A stretch of 12,973 nt of DNA from Clostridiales bacterium UBA929 (GTDB taxonomy: Bacteria > Bacillota > Clostridia > Oscillospirales > UBA929). How positions within the stretch are numbered: the stretch's first letter is position 1; each line of letters begins with the position of its first letter. The DNA is taken from positions 1 through 12,973 of the forward strand of contig DBDP01000015.1 in assembly GCA_002293625.1 (NCBI GenBank), written 5' to 3'. The notes below the pieces were generated by a model. That model did not search any database. It saw only the letters and a program-made list of their open reading frames with translations, and was not told the origin of the DNA. Position numbers and translations under genes: made by a program. Positions 11,202-12,973 of the stretch are shown here, one piece after another.

Positions 11202-11385
11202 GAAATTTGTTTTACTTTGGGTAGGAGTTGTTGATTCGTTTTCTTTTCTGCTTCTGCTTTTTAAGTCTGCTAATTTAAGCGTTTTCTACATTTTGTTTGC
11301 ACCATCGCCCGATTGCAAGGGATTGTACTTATTACACCTTTTGAGGGTGGGTGCAATGGAGATGTAAACATATAATTAGTTTTGG
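11202..11385. other. AT-rich spacer
   Basis: This 184-bp stretch between the small-peptide promoter and the methionine synthase stop codon has no open frame with a ribosome site, no T-tailed hairpin and no recognised repeat. It is clearly more AT-rich than the genes around it. Confidence 0.5.
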
Positions 11386-12973
11386 CTAACCGTTTACCCG
11401 CTTCGCGATTGCGACAGCTTCCAGCGCGTCGCGTCCGTAGAAGGCGGCGTCGGAAACGGACGCGTCAACCGCCGCGCCGCCAATCATCACGGTGCAGTGC
11501 GGGTACGCTTCTTTTACGGCTTTGATCGTATCCTTCATGCTCTTTACCGTCGTCGTCATCAGAGCGCTCAGCCCGACCAAACGCGCGCGGTGTTCCCCAA
11601 CCGCCGCCACGATTTGTTCCGGCGGAACATCCTTTCCTAGATCAATGACCGGGAATCCGTGGCATTCAAGCATGGTTACAACGATGTTCTTACCGATATC
11701 GTGGATGTCGCCGTGAACCGACGCCATGAGTATCGGCGGAATATCCAGCTTTTCGGAAGCCGCGTTCGCTCTCATCGTTTCGATCTCGCGTTTCGCGGCG
11801 TTCAGAAGCTCGGGTAAAAACACCGTTCCCGCGTCATATTGTTCTATATACCATTGCAGGGGTTTGTCCTGCGCGGCGGCGCTTTTTTGCTCTTCTGCGC
11901 GGTTCGTCAGCAGACGCCAAGAGTGCAGCGCGCCGGAAAACGCCTCGGAAAGCGGGTTCATGATAGCGGCGTCCAGCCCCGCCGACAACGCCGTCAGCAG
12001 GAACGCGGAACCGAGTTTCTCCCGTTCCGGCATTCCGTAGGAAATATTGCTCACACCCAGCACGGTCGCGAGTCCCAGTTCTTCTTTCACCAATCGGACG
12101 GCTTTCAGCGTTTCAACGGCTTGTTCCGGCTGCGCCGCCACGGTGAGTGTCAGGCAGTCGATCAGCAGGTCGCTGTCCGGGATACCCGCCGCTTCCGCAG
12201 CGCCCTGAATCTTCCGCGCGACGGCGAGACGCGCCTCCGCCGTTTCGGGGATACCGTTCTCGTCCAGCGTCAGACCGATAACCGACGCGCCGTACTTTTT
12301 CGCGAGCGGTAAAATGGTATCGAGCGATTCGCGCTTCCCGCTGACCGAGTTGATAACCGCTTTACCGTTGACGATCCGCAGCGCGACCTCAATGGCTTTC
12401 GGGTCGGTGCTGTCGATCTGTACGGGCAGATTGCACACGCTCTGTACCGCCCGGATCATGTCGCAGAGAACCTTCGCCTCGTCAATGTCGGGCAGTCCGG
12501 CGTTAACGTCGAGGATATGGCAGCCCGCTTCCTGCTGTGCCAGCGCTTCCCGTTGGATAACGGACATATCGCCTTCGCGCAGAGCTTGTTGCAGGCGTTT
12601 TTTTCCTGTGGGGTTGAGCCGTTCGCCGATGACCAGCGGTCCGTCGCACAACGCTATGGCGCGGGTGCCGGAGACGGCAACCGGGGCGGTGTGACGTGGC
12701 ATTGGAACTTGATCTACACGCAGAGTATCCAGCATCTTCCGCATCTCGGCGATATGCGCGGGCGTCGTACCGCAGCAGCCGCCGACAATCCGCGCTCCCG
12801 CCCGGACAAACCCCTCGGCATACTCGGTAAAGACACGCGGCGTGACATCGTAAAACGCGGTGCCGTCAGGCGCGAGGCGCGGCATTCCGGCATTGGCTTG
12901 GATGATTACAGGCAGGTCGGCGGCTTGAATCAGCTCCGGCAGCAACGGCTTGAGCTGCGCCGGTCCCAGCGAG
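11386..12973 (-). CDS. metH: Cobalamin-dependent methionine synthase, C-terminal part (start beyond window)
   Basis: The frame is open from the window's right edge to TAG at 11386-11388, about 528 residues. It begins inside the homocysteine-binding barrel (SLGPAQLKPLLPEL, then IVGGCCGTTP, which supplies two zinc-ligand cysteines). A pterin (methyl-tetrahydrofolate) barrel follows: VIGERLNPTGKKRL, HILDVNAGLPDIDE, PVQIDSTDPKAIE, NSVSGK. Next come a helical cap and a B12-binding domain with the cobalt-ligating DxHxxG motif (GDIHDIGKNIV) and GLSALMTTT. The protein ends there, so the reactivation domain of the E. coli enzyme is absent, as in many anaerobes that use a separate activator. It makes methionine from homocysteine. 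No clear terminator follows. Confidence 0.93.
   Translation of the reverse strand, partial: SLGPAQLKPLLPELIQAADLPVIIQANAGMPRLAPDGTAFYDVTPRVFTEYAEGFVRAGARIVGGCCGTTPAHIAEMRKMLDTLRVDQVPMPRHTAPVAVSGTRAIALCDGPLVIGERLNPTGKKRLQQALREGDMSVIQREALAQQEAGCHILDVNAGLPDIDEAKVLCDMIRAVQSVCNLPVQIDSTDPKAIEVALRIVNGKAVINSVSGKRESLDTILPLAKKYGASVIGLTLDENGIPETAEARLAVARKIQGAAEAAGIPDSDLLIDCLTLTVAAQPEQAVETLKAVRLVKEELGLATVLGVSNISYGMPEREKLGSAFLLTALSAGLDAAIMNPLSEAFSGALHSWRLLTNRAEEQKSAAAQDKPLQWYIEQYDAGTVFLPELLNAAKREIETMRANAASEKLDIPPILMASVHGDIHDIGKNIVVTMLECHGFPVIDLGKDVPPEQIVAAVGEHRARLVGLSALMTTTVKSMKDTIKAVKEAYPHCTVMIGGAAVDASVSDAAFYGRDALEAVAIAKRVNG

Noticed and set aside
10924..11367. 147-codon plus-strand open frame
   Set aside because: Begins inside a promoter, crosses a strong terminator hairpin and a perfect opposite-strand ribosome site; composition is not protein-like.

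Overview
The window looks like chromosomal DNA of an anaerobic, moderately GC-rich Clostridia-type Firmicute, by inference perhaps Oscillospirales-like. The grounds are strong AGGAGG ribosome binding sites, TTGACA/TATAAT promoters, a reverse rubrerythrin, a rubredoxin-flavoprotein and bacteriohemerythrin set, and a clostridial-style large serine recombinase with its usual small companions. No rRNA, tRNA or CRISPR array was seen.

Region 1 (1-4350) is accessory DNA. It opens with the C-terminal end of an IS1-family transposase and a decayed stretch closed by a strong hairpin. Next comes a module typical of integrative elements: a sigma-70-like regulator, about 650 bp of hairpin-rich non-coding DNA, a solo MazF/PemK toxin, a small DUF6870-like protein and a 562-residue large serine recombinase with its own near-consensus promoter. 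No conjugation genes are visible, so the element is either reduced or runs off to the left.

Region 2 (4355-5075, minus strand) is a collapsed sensor/transporter operon. A response-regulator start, a histidine-kinase H-box fragment and an FtsX-type permease C-terminus sit end to end after internal deletions. The locus still has a promoter and a terminator.

Region 3 (5095-7110, plus strand) is an oxygen/peroxide defence operon: reverse rubrerythrin, PerR/Fur-type repressor, flavin reductase-rubredoxin fusion and bacteriohemerythrin. It is driven by a consensus promoter overlapped by a Fur/PerR-type 7-1-7 operator, which suggests autoregulation. Facing it on the minus strand (8410-7095) is a MarR regulator, an FMN-binding membrane-anchored protein and an internally deleted, frameshifted flavodoxin. 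Their promoter carries two copies of a palindromic operator.

Region 4 (8453-10899, minus strand) is a partial tryptophan operon in the order trpF-trpD-trpC. It is preceded by what looks like a classical ribosome-mediated attenuator: a 26-codon leader peptide containing Trp-Gln-Trp, followed by an intrinsic terminator just before trpF. TrpD and TrpC both depart from the usual family sequence.

Region 5 (10927-11201) is an easily missed locus. It combines a 24-codon peptide with a perfect Shine-Dalgarno site that can be sequestered in a GNRA-capped hairpin, and a convergent short RNA from its own promoter that overlaps the peptide gene's 3' end and shares its terminator. This is the layout of a type I toxin-antitoxin system and is the best candidate for something undescribed. 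The window ends in the C-terminal two thirds of a cobalamin-dependent methionine synthase (minus strand).
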